DNA of 11,342 bases from Caryophanales bacterium UBA1709 (GTDB lineage Bacteria > Bacillota_I > Bacilli_A > RFN20 > UBA1709). Below, piece by piece: positions 1 through 6,222 of this stretch (position 1 is its first letter; every line of letters starts with the position of its first letter). The notes below the pieces were generated by a model, which worked only from the letters and a program-made list of their open reading frames with translations, did not search any database and was not told the origin of the DNA. The DNA lies in the NCBI GenBank assembly GCA_002317215.1, contig DCJD01000006.1:13874-25215 (forward strand), read 5' to 3'. The translations under genes were made by a program, and so were the position numbers.

Positions 1-206
1 ACATCTTTTACTTTATTAACTCTATTAATCTCATAATCAAGAATGATAGTATCTTTAATAGTTCCATATACTAAACGCGTTAAAAATAGCTTATCTAATT
101 TAGATAAGTTATTCTCATTTAAAGCATTATTTAACTCAATATTTGAGAATGATGAATTCTTATATATTGAGTCAAGTAAATCATATGCAATACTTCTTAC
201 GTTCAT
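1..206 (-). CDS. rsmB: 16S rRNA (cytosine-5) methyltransferase RsmB, N-terminal part (runs off left edge)
   Basis: Only the first 68 codons are inside the window. They read as the NusB-like RNA-binding domain that opens RsmB/Sun: an MNVRSIAYDLL start, then a SNIELN segment, then LSKLDKLFLTRLVYGTI followed by a LDYEI segment. This is the family's usual helix pattern (R..A..LL, S...L, L...D..F...LVYG, LDY). In the family, RsmB makes m5C967 in 16S rRNA using SAM; the catalytic domain would lie beyond the edge. The ATG overlaps the priA TGA as ATGA (203-206). No Shine-Dalgarno sequence lies upstream, so translation is probably coupled to priA by reinitiation. In Bacillus rsmB also lies downstream of priA, after def and fmt, which are absent here. 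A stand-alone NusB is the main alternative, but NusB rarely follows priA. Confidence 0.85.
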   Translation of the reverse strand, partial: MNVRSIAYDLLDSIYKNSSFSNIELNNALNENNLSKLDKLFLTRLVYGTIKDTIILDYEINRVNKVKD

Positions 207-2395
207 AGATTTTGATAAGGTGAAGTATCAAAACTAATATCTATATTACTAGTTAAGACTAAATCCCTTATATATTGTAGCAAACTATTCGCTTTATTTT
301 TATCTTTATATTTTAATATAAAGCGATATTTATATTTATTATTAAATTTAGATAGATAAGGAATAGTAGGACCTAGTAATTTTTGATCATTACTCATATT
401 CTTAATAATCTCATTTTTAAGATAATAAGCATATTTATATAAAGCATCTTTAGAAGATGAAGATATTGTAAAACTAGCTAGATAATAATAAGGAGGATAT
501 GACATTTCATAACGGTATTTCATCTCATCATTATAGAAAGATTTATAATCTTGGCTAGCAGCATACAAGATAGTTTTATTTAAAGGAGAATATGTTTGAA
601 TTATCGCTTGTCCTAAATTTTCCCCTCTTCCACTTCTTCCAACTACTTGAGTAAATAATTGGTATGCTTTCTCATTGGATCTAAAATCACTATAATATAG
701 TGATTCATCAGCATTAATAATACCAACTAAATCAACATCGCTAAAATCTAATCCTTTAGATATTATTTGTGTTCCTACTAAAACATTATATTGATGATTT
801 TTAAACTCTATTAATGTTTTATCTAGACTTCCTTTATATTTGGTAGAATCTAGATCTAAACGAGCAACTTTAGCATTTTTAAATGTTTTAATTACTTCTT
901 CTTCTAGTTTTTCAGATCCTTTACCAATAAATCTAATTAAATCACTTCCACATTTTGGACAAGTATCAGGTTTAATAATATTTCTACCACAATAATGGCA
1001 TTTAAGCTTATTGTCTTTTTGATGATAACGTAAAGGAATATCACACTTATCACATTTAAAAACATATCCACAAGATACACATTGAATATTAGTACTATAG
1101 CCTCTACGATTAAGCAATAATATAACTTGTTTATTATTATCTAAAGTCTTATTAATCGCATCTTTTAAAGCAAGGGAAAACATAGAATAGTTCTTATGTT
1201 TTATCTCTTCTTTCATATCTACAATGCTAACACTAGGTAAGCCTAAATTATTAATTCTTGTGTTTAAATATAATTGATGGTATATCCCTTTAATGGCATA
1301 AGTTTTAGACTCAATAGATGGAGTTGCACTACCTAAAATAACTTTTGCGTTATGATATTTTGCTCTTTCTAAAATAACATCTATCATGTTATAACTTGGA
1401 TTATCATCTTGTTTATAAGTCTCACTATGTTCCTCATCAACAATAATTAGTCCAATATTATTTAATGGTGCAAAACAAGCACTTCTTGCTCCAATAACAA
1501 TTCTTACTTTATCATCTCTAATTCTTCTATATTCATCATATTTTTCTCCACTACTTAATTTAGAATGGAAAATAGCAATCTCATAATCAAATCTTTCCAT
1601 ATATCTTTGAACCATTTGACTAGTTAAAGATACTTCTGGAATTAATACTAAAACATTCTTTCCTTGTTCTAATACTTCTTTAGAAAGTCTAATATAAACT
1701 TCAGTTTTCCCACTTCCCGTAACTCCCTCTAATAGATATACTTGATCATTTGAATTATTAATCTCATCAATAACTTCTTTTTGCTCATTAGTTAAATCAT
1801 AATCTTTAATCTTAGTATAATTTTTATCTAAAGGATTTCTTAATACTTCCTTATCAAACTTCTCTACTATATTAAGTTTCTCTAATCTTTTTATATTTGA
1901 AAGATAAGATTTTAAATCAACTAAATAAGGTTCTTTATCTAATATAGAAATAAGTTCTAAATCTTTCTCGTTTAGTTTAGTATCATCATGATTATTATTA
2001 ATTAATCTAACTGCTTTATTAGTTTTAATATTTACTTTCTTATAACTATTCGGTCTTAATGAAGGTGGTAAAATTGTTTGATAACATGATATTAAACTAG
2101 ATAAAGTAGTCTTAGCTAAATAATGAGTAAGATCAACTAACTCCTTATTTAATAATGGTTTATCATCAATAACATCACTTATTTCTTTTAGTTCAAAACC
2201 TTGAATATCTTCATATTCTTTCTTACTTAAATCACTATATTCAATATCTTCTACATAACCAACAATATCACTACCATTAAAATTGATATTAACTCTAGTA
2301 CCAACTAATACATTTAATTCATCTGAAATAAAATACGAAAAGGGACGATCTATTTTAAGATTACTTCTCTCGGTATATATCTTAGCTATCTTCAT
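203..2395 (-). CDS. priA: Primosomal protein N' (replication restart helicase PriA)
   Basis: PriA is a 3'-to-5' superfamily 2 DNA helicase that binds abandoned forks and starts reloading of the replicative helicase. The protein is 730 aa, normal for the family. Visible in order are an N-terminal DNA-binding region (about 1-110), Walker A GVTGSGKT (224-231), the DEEH box (320-323), motif III GSATP (355-359), and a zinc-binding insertion with four CxxC pairs (C439/C442, C448/C451, C466/C469, C479/C482). Then come GTQIISKGLDF (541-551) and motif VI QVVGRSGRG (583-591). Motif VI is usually written QVAGRAGR, so two small residues differ. The start is supported by an SD-like AAGGTGAA (2399-2406, minus strand) 3 nt before ATG. 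It follows gmk after a 35-bp gap holding a hairpin, and overlaps rsmB by 4 bp. The stop is TGA, the only one in the window. Confidence 0.98.
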   Translation of the reverse strand: MKIAKIYTERSNLKIDRPFSYFISDELNVLVGTRVNINFNGSDIVGYVEDIEYSDLSKKEYEDIQGFELKEISDVIDDKPLLNKELVDLTHYLAKTTLSSLISCYQTILPPSLRPNSYKKVNIKTNKAVRLINNNHDDTKLNEKDLELISILDKEPYLVDLKSYLSNIKRLEKLNIVEKFDKEVLRNPLDKNYTKIKDYDLTNEQKEVIDEINNSNDQVYLLEGVTGSGKTEVYIRLSKEVLEQGKNVLVLIPEVSLTSQMVQRYMERFDYEIAIFHSKLSSGEKYDEYRRIRDDKVRIVIGARSACFAPLNNIGLIIVDEEHSETYKQDDNPSYNMIDVILERAKYHNAKVILGSATPSIESKTYAIKGIYHQLYLNTRINNLGLPSVSIVDMKEEIKHKNYSMFSLALKDAINKTLDNNKQVILLLNRRGYSTNIQCVSCGYVFKCDKCDIPLRYHQKDNKLKCHYCGRNIIKPDTCPKCGSDLIRFIGKGSEKLEEEVIKTFKNAKVARLDLDSTKYKGSLDKTLIEFKNHQYNVLVGTQIISKGLDFSDVDLVGIINADESLYYSDFRSNEKAYQLFTQVVGRSGRGENLGQAIIQTYSPLNKTILYAASQDYKSFYNDEMKYRYEMSYPPYYYLASFTISSSSKDALYKYAYYLKNEIIKNMSNDQKLLGPTIPYLSKFNNKYKYRFILKYKDKNKANSLLQYIRDLVLTSNIDISFDTSPYQNL

Positions 2396-2412
2396 ATCTT
2401 CACCTTGAATTA

Positions 2413-2436
2413 AAATAAGCAGAAAACTGCTTATTT
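2413..2436 (-). terminator. Intercistronic hairpin between gmk and priA
   Basis: A perfect 10-bp stem (2413-2422 with 2427-2436) closes a 4-nt loop. Read on the minus strand its 3' arm ends in a short T-rich run (TTATTTTAA). The gmk stop codon (2431-2433) lies inside the stem. It fits a weak intrinsic terminator or attenuating/processing hairpin after gmk. Since priA starts 18 bp beyond it and shows no clear promoter of its own, partial readthrough is likely. Termination strength cannot be judged from sequence alone. Confidence 0.6.
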
Positions 2437-2997
2437 ATTAATTAATTCATATAAGAAATCTCTGATTTCTTTCGCACATTTATCAACATCATCATTAATA
2501 AATGCTTTAGTATATTTAGAGGCATAACCCACTTCAATTCGAGCCTTTTCTAATCTTCCTTGAATAGATTTTTCTTCTTCAGTTCCTCTATGTCTAATTC
2601 TATTTTCTAATTCTTCTAATGATGGTGGGAGAATAAAAATTGAGATAGCATCTTTACACTTCTCCATTACTTGCATACTACCATTAACTTCAATCTCTAA
2701 TACAACATTCTTACCTTCATTTCTAAGTTTCTCAACATAGCTTTTTGGTGTTCCATAACTATGATTAACAAAACTAGCATGTTCTAATAGTTCATCATTT
2801 CTAATTGCTTCATCAAATCTTTCTTGGCTAACAAAGAAATAATCTTTCCCATCAATTTCTCCAGGTCTAATAGATCTAGTAGTCATAGATATAGAATATT
2901 CTAAATTTAATTCAGGATATTCAAAAAGTTTAGAACGTACTGTTCCTTTTCCAACTCCACTAGGTCCTGAATAAATAATTAATAATCCTTTTTTCAT
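2431..2997 (-). CDS. gmk: Guanylate kinase
   Basis: Gmk phosphorylates GMP to GDP with ATP in the cytosol, a required step to GTP and dGTP. The 188-aa protein starts MKKGLLIIYSG. It shows the P-loop GPSGVGKGT (11-19), the guanylate-kinase signature TTRSIRPGE followed by DGKDYFF, the GMP-binding stretch ending in VLEIEVNG, and the lid-type RHRGTEEE segment. An in-frame TTG at 3033 would add 12 residues (MNYTCIILIIYE) that are not part of the family, and that TTG lies on the -35 box of the gene's own promoter, so the ATG at 2997 is chosen. No Shine-Dalgarno precedes this ATG, and a near-consensus promoter ends 7 nt before it, so the mRNA is probably leaderless. The neighbourhood (rqcH, gmk, priA, rsmB) resembles Bacillus, but rpoZ and coaBC are missing between gmk and priA. 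Confidence 0.97.
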   Translation of the reverse strand: MKKGLLIIYSGPSGVGKGTVRSKLFEYPELNLEYSISMTTRSIRPGEIDGKDYFFVSQERFDEAIRNDELLEHASFVNHSYGTPKSYVEKLRNEGKNVVLEIEVNGSMQVMEKCKDAISIFILPPSLEELENRIRHRGTEEEKSIQGRLEKARIEVGYASKYTKAFINDDVDKCAKEIRDFLYELINK

Positions 2998-3033
2998 TTC
3001 ATATATTATAAGAATTATACAAGTATAATTCAA
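2998..3033 (-). promoter_or_regulatory. gmk promoter, predicted leaderless
   Basis: On the minus strand a -35 TTGAAT (3028-3033) is followed by a 17-nt spacer and a consensus -10 TATAAT (3005-3010). Seven bases then separate the -10 from the gmk ATG, so the expected transcription start falls on or next to the A of ATG. There is no purine-rich SD in the gap. Confidence 0.75.
3012..3031. promoter_or_regulatory. 20-bp perfect palindrome in the gmk/rqcH divergent promoter region
   Basis: Arms GAATTATAC (3012-3020) and GTATAATTC (3023-3031) are perfect reverse complements separated by AA. The element covers the spacer and part of the -35 of the gmk promoter and ends 9 bp before the rqcH extended -10. 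It is placed like an operator for a dimeric regulator acting on both genes. It could also be a by-product of AT-rich promoter sequence, since each arm contains a TATAAT-like or complementary string. Confidence 0.4.
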
Positions 3034-3039
3034 GATACA

Positions 3040-3054
3040 TGCTATAATAAAAAC
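3040..3054 (+). promoter_or_regulatory. rqcH promoter (extended -10), predicted leaderless
   Basis: An extended -10 TGCTATAAT (3040-3048) ends six bases before the rqcH ATG at 3055, which places the expected start site at the ATG itself. No clear TTGACA-like -35 is visible at 16-18 nt; the TG extension probably compensates. No SD is present. Confidence 0.7.
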
Positions 3055-4641
3055 ATGAGCTTTGATGGTGTAGTTTTTAGTAAAGTAGTATACTTACTAA
3101 AAAATAAAATTATTAATTCTAAAATCAATAAGATATATCAATTATCCTTAACTGATTTTGCTTTTGTATTATTCTCTAAAACTATTAATACTTGTCTAGT
3201 AGTATCTGTTAATAATACTAGCAGTTATATTAGTTTAGATTCATCTATATCTAATCCTAAAATTGAACAATCTCATTTTACTAATACTATGTTTTACCAT
3301 CTAGTAAACGGGAAGATTATTGATATTGAACAAATTAATAACGATAGAATAGTTAAATTAACAATAGATAAAACTAATGAGATAGGGATATCTAAAGTAT
3401 CCTATCTATATATTGAATTAACTGGAAAACTTACTAATATGATCTTAACTAAAGACAATAATGTAATTATTGATTGTCTCCATAAGATAGGTATCACTGC
3501 CTCTAGAACTATTGAGACTAGTGGCATATATATGTCACCTTTAGTTAAGAAATTAAAGAATATTTATAATGATGAATATGATCCTTTATTATCTATAAAA
3601 GAGCAATTTGGTGGGATGAGTATAAATCTAGTTAATGAGATTAATTATCGATTAGAAAATAAAGAAGCTTTTAATGATATAGTAAATGAGATTAAAGATA
3701 GTAACTATGTTTACTTATATCCTAGTGATTTCCATATAATTCCTTTTAAATCTTTTAATAGTGAATATGAGAAAATGGATATATTTGAAGGAATTAATAA
3801 ATTCTATAAATCTAAAATTAAAGAAGCTACTAATAATACTAATTCAGATTTAATAAAAGTAGTTAATAAGCAATTAAAGCACTATACTTCTAAAAAAACT
3901 AAACTAGAAAACGAATTAAATAAAGCGTTTGATTATGAGAAATATATGGAATACGGAGATTTAATATTTAGTTCACAATATGATTTATCTAAATCATATA
4001 GCGAAGTAAATATCCTCTCCTACTCTACCAATTCTAATATATTAATTAAATTAGATAATAAGATTAGTCTAAAAGAAAATGCTTTAAACTTTTATAAGAA
4101 ATATAAAAAATATAAAAACTCATTAATCTTTATTAAAGAACAAATTGATATATGTATTCAAAACATAGAATACTTCTCTAGTTTGTTATTCCAAATTCAA
4201 AATAGTAATAACGAAGATATTATTCAAATAAAACAAGAATTAATAAATCAAAAGATATTAAATATTTCTTTACCAAAACAAAAATCTAATAAAGAAATGA
4301 AACTTAGTGAATATGAGATAGATGGTATAAAAATAAGTGTTGGAAAAAATAATCTTCAAAATGAATATCTAACCTTTAAAGTTGCTAAATATAATGATTA
4401 TTTTTTCCACGTTCAAGATTATAGTGGTGCTCATGTTATAGTTCATGCTAATCAGTTAAACGAGGAAATAATTCGCTATGCCGCAAATCTTGCTAGTTAT
4501 AATTCTCAAGCTCGCTATTCAAGTTCAGTACCCGTTCAATATACACAAGTTAAAAATGTTAAAAAAATACCAGGAGGTAAACCTGGTAAAGTTATTCTAA
4601 AAGAATATAAATTAATCTATATTGATCCAACTAAGATATAG
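3055..4641 (+). CDS. rqcH: Rqc2 homolog RqcH (NFACT family, ribosome-associated quality control)
   Basis: RqcH binds stalled 50S subunits that still hold peptidyl-tRNA and, in Bacillus, recruits tRNA-Ala to add C-terminal alanine tails that mark the peptide for degradation. Older annotations call the family fibronectin-binding protein. The 528-aa protein has the full layout: an NFACT-N domain starting MSFDGVVFSKVV, a middle helical region, a long Lys/Glu/Asn-rich coiled-coil stretch (about 265-405), and a C-terminal NFACT-R domain (about 415-528) with YLTFKVAKYNDYFFHVQDYSG, then YTQVKNVKKIPGGKPGKV. The D97-R98 pair needed for tailing activity in Bacillus RqcH is present at the same numbers (NNDR, 95-98). 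The usual WFH in NFACT-R is FFH here. It is divergent from gmk, and its last 11 bp overlap the 3' end of rsmD. Confidence 0.96.
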   Translation: MSFDGVVFSKVVYLLKNKIINSKINKIYQLSLTDFAFVLFSKTINTCLVVSVNNTSSYISLDSSISNPKIEQSHFTNTMFYHLVNGKIIDIEQINNDRIVKLTIDKTNEIGISKVSYLYIELTGKLTNMILTKDNNVIIDCLHKIGITASRTIETSGIYMSPLVKKLKNIYNDEYDPLLSIKEQFGGMSINLVNEINYRLENKEAFNDIVNEIKDSNYVYLYPSDFHIIPFKSFNSEYEKMDIFEGINKFYKSKIKEATNNTNSDLIKVVNKQLKHYTSKKTKLENELNKAFDYEKYMEYGDLIFSSQYDLSKSYSEVNILSYSTNSNILIKLDNKISLKENALNFYKKYKKYKNSLIFIKEQIDICIQNIEYFSSLLFQIQNSNNEDIIQIKQELINQKILNISLPKQKSNKEMKLSEYEIDGIKISVGKNNLQNEYLTFKVAKYNDYFFHVQDYSGAHVIVHANQLNEEIIRYAANLASYNSQARYSSSVPVQYTQVKNVKKIPGGKPGKVILKEYKLIYIDPTKI

Positions 4642-5176
4642 GTTTAAAAACTAAAACCTTACAGTTCCCATATTTATATTCTTTTAGGTTAAAACCATCT
4701 ATTTGGATATTTTCCATATCCTTATTTGCTTCGCAAATAATAATACTAGATGGTTTTAATAAAGAACATTGTTTTAATAACGCAAGAGATTCTTTATAGA
4801 ATTCTATTTTTTTATATGGGGGATCTAGAAAAATAATATCTAACTTATCATTAATTTCTTTTAGACATTTCTTATAATCTTTTTTAGTTAGTTCGTATTT
4901 TTCTTTCTCAATACCTAAATTATTAATATTAGTTTGGATAATTTTATATGCTTCATAATTTGAATCATTAAAATATACTTTTTTAGATGATCTAGATATC
5001 GCTTCTATTCCAATTTGTCCACTCCCGCTAAATAAGTCTAGAAAAGTAGCATCAATAATACTATTTCCAATTATATTAAAAATAGCTTGCTTTACTTTAT
5101 CTAAAGTAGGTCTAGTAGTTAATCCTTCTTTACTAACTAGTTTTCTAGATCCATATATTCCACTACTTACCTTCAT
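4631..5176 (-). CDS. rsmD: 16S rRNA (guanine-N2) methyltransferase RsmD
   Basis: RsmD uses SAM to methylate N2 of G966 in 16S rRNA (E. coli numbering) during 30S assembly. The 181-aa protein is full length for the family. It opens with the typical short SSGIYGSRKLVS segment and TRPT (21-24). A Rossmann SAM-binding loop follows (LDLFSGSGQIGIEA, 46-59), then the catalytic DPPY box (118-121). An SD AAGGAG sits 9 nt before ATG, inside the end of ylbF, so the two genes (14-bp overlap) are one operon. The same ylbF-rsmD pairing occurs in Bacillus (ylbF-ylbG-ylbH), where coaD follows; ylbG and coaD are absent here. It converges on rqcH with an 11-bp coding overlap and no room for a terminator. Confidence 0.96.
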   Translation of the reverse strand: MKVSSGIYGSRKLVSKEGLTTRPTLDKVKQAIFNIIGNSIIDATFLDLFSGSGQIGIEAISRSSKKVYFNDSNYEAYKIIQTNINNLGIEKEKYELTKKDYKKCLKEINDKLDIIFLDPPYKKIEFYKESLALLKQCSLLKPSSIIICEANKDMENIQIDGFNLKEYKYGNCKVLVFKPIS

Positions 5177-5504
5177 TATTAAATACTCCTTCTAATAATT
5201 TACTTGAAATCTTATTTAGCATTTCTTTAACAATCTCATAAGCCTTGTTATATTCTTTAACTATCTCTAAGTTATATAGTTTTTCTTTAACAGTTGATAA
5301 TTCTTTTGTTATCTTATCTAAAGATAAGTTTAAAGAATCTAATCTTTTATACTCATTTTGAGTATTAACAAAAGAATTAGAAAGAATGATAAATGTATCA
5401 TCGTTTTCCATCTTCTTCTCAATATCTTTTAAGTTTTTATATTCTTTAGTATCTTTAATTAAATCTACTAAATCATATAATTTACTAATTAAATTACTAT
5501 CCAT
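5163..5504 (-). CDS. ylbF: YlbF/YmcA family protein (RNase Y-associated factor)
   Basis: This 113-aa, highly charged, all-helical protein matches the YlbF/YmcA (RicF/RicA) family in size, the N-terminal LVDLIKDTKEYKNLKDIEKKMENDD stretch (given here as two adjoining parts: LVDLIKDTKEY and KNLKDIEKKMENDD) and a C-terminal helix ending in a hydrophobic NKISSKLLEGV. In Bacillus YlbF, YmcA and YaaT form a complex that steers RNase Y cleavage of polycistronic mRNAs and affects competence, biofilm and sporulation. Whether the partners exist here cannot be seen. The adjacent rsmD supports the ylbF assignment over ymcA. No SD precedes the ATG; a promoter ending 7 nt upstream predicts a leaderless mRNA. 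Confidence 0.85.
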   Translation of the reverse strand: MDSNLISKLYDLVDLIKDTKEYKNLKDIEKKMENDDTFIILSNSFVNTQNEYKRLDSLNLSLDKITKELSTVKEKLYNLEIVKEYNKAYEIVKEMLNKISSKLLEGVFNNEGK

Positions 5505-5540
5505 ATTATAAATATTACTATTATATAGTAATTATCTCAA
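5505..5540 (-). promoter_or_regulatory. ylbF-rsmD promoter, predicted leaderless
   Basis: On the minus strand TTGAGA (5535-5540), a 17-nt spacer and TAATAT (5512-5517) are followed by seven bases and the ylbF ATG. A TATAAT also occurs 15 nt before the ATG (5520-5525), but no -35 is spaced well for it. No SD is present in the gap. A 7-bp inverted repeat (ATTACTA, 5514-5520, with TAGTAAT, 5526-5532) covers the -10 and part of the spacer. Confidence 0.65.
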
Positions 5541-5556
5541 TTTAATTAAGTAAATA

Positions 5557-5572
5557 TGCTATACTATTAGAT
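5557..5572 (+). promoter_or_regulatory. def promoter (extended -10), predicted leaderless
   Basis: Extended -10 TGCTATACT (5557-5565) ends seven bases before the def ATG. The expected start site is the A of ATG. No SD and no convincing -35 are visible. The motif is nearly identical to the one before rqcH. Confidence 0.65.
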
Positions 5573-6136
5573 ATGGAAATTAAGAAAATAGTTAAGGATA
5601 CTAATAAATCTTTAAGACAAGTTTGTGAAAGTGTTAAAGAACCTTATAGTAAGATTGATTTAGATACTTGTAAATATCTATTAGATTATTTAGTATTTGC
5701 AAGCAATGATGAGAATGCTGAAAAATATAATTTAAGACCAGGAGTAGGACTTGCTTGTCCTCAAATAGGAATTAATAAAAGAATGCTTGCGGTTTATATT
5801 GAATATCCTAGTGAAGATAGTAAAGAAAGTAAGATAACTAAGTATGCTTTAATTAATCCAAGATTAATTAGTCATAGCGAAAGAAAAGCATATTTACTTG
5901 GTGGAGAAGGGTGTTTATCAGTAGATAATAATCATGAAGGATATGTTATTAGGTATGCTAATATTACAGTTACTGGATTTAATATTCTAACTAACAAAAA
6001 TGAGACAATTAAGTTAAGAGGATATGAAGCAATTGTCATGCAACATGAATTAGATCATTTAGATGGGATACTATTCTATGACCATATAGATAAGAAAGAT
6101 CCATTTAAGAAGATTGAAGGAGCTTTAGAGATATAA
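5573..6136 (+). CDS. def: Peptide deformylase
   Basis: Def is a metal-dependent hydrolase that removes the N-formyl group from nascent proteins at the ribosome exit. The 187-aa protein carries all three family motifs: motif 1 GVGLACPQIG (57-66, where most members have GLAAPQ), motif 2 EGCLS (112-116, metal ligand C114), and motif 3 QHELDH (157-162, ligands H158 and H162, catalytic E159). The insertion between motifs 1 and 2 and the length fit the type 2 enzymes of Gram-positive bacteria. In Bacillus one def copy lies close to rnjA, as here. fmt, which adds the formyl group, is not in the window. The ATG is fixed by the family start (MEIKKIVKDTNKSLRQVC); there is no SD and the mRNA is probably leaderless. 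It is followed by its own terminator. Confidence 0.97.
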   Translation: MEIKKIVKDTNKSLRQVCESVKEPYSKIDLDTCKYLLDYLVFASNDENAEKYNLRPGVGLACPQIGINKRMLAVYIEYPSEDSKESKITKYALINPRLISHSERKAYLLGGEGCLSVDNNHEGYVIRYANITVTGFNILTNKNETIKLRGYEAIVMQHELDHLDGILFYDHIDKKDPFKKIEGALEI

Positions 6137-6137
6137 G

Positions 6138-6167
6138 AAAGAATAATTATTTATTCTTTTTTATTTT
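6138..6167 (+). terminator. Intrinsic terminator after def
   Basis: Stem AAAGAATAA (6138-6146) pairs perfectly with TTATTCTTT (6151-6159) around a 4-nt loop and runs into a T-rich tail (TTTTTTATTTT). The stem has only one G-C pair, so it is probably a modest terminator. Confidence 0.65.
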
Positions 6168-6172
6168 AAACA

Positions 6173-6218
6173 TGCTAAAATATATCTAACGCTTATTACA
6201 TATTTTTATAATCGGAGG
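6173..6218 (+). promoter_or_regulatory. rnjA promoter candidate and ribosome binding site
   Basis: An extended -10 TGCTAAAAT (6173-6181) resembles those before rqcH and def and would give a leader of about 35 nt. That leader would contain a clear GGAGG (6214-6218) 4 nt before the rnjA ATG. A second TATAAT at 6207-6212 would place the start downstream of the SD. The SD argues for the upstream site as the main promoter. Confidence 0.5.
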
Positions 6219-6222
6219 CTAT

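Noticed and set aside
43..237. 64-aa open frame on plus strand
   Set aside because: It lies antisense to the rsmB start and the end of priA, both supported by family motifs. It has no SD and no recognisable domain.
3024..3029. Second TATAAT on plus strand as an alternative rqcH -10
   Set aside because: It is part of the palindrome, lacks the TG extension and a -35, and would make an 18-nt leader without an SD. The nearer extended -10 is better.
2998..3033. 12-residue N-terminal extension of Gmk from a TTG codon
   Set aside because: The TTG lies on the -35 box of the gene's own promoter, the added residues are not part of the family, and no SD is present.
4722..4740. Perfect 8-bp hairpin with a 3-nt loop inside rsmD
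   Set aside because: It has no T-run, lies in conserved coding sequence, and about one such stem is expected by chance in AT-rich DNA of this length.
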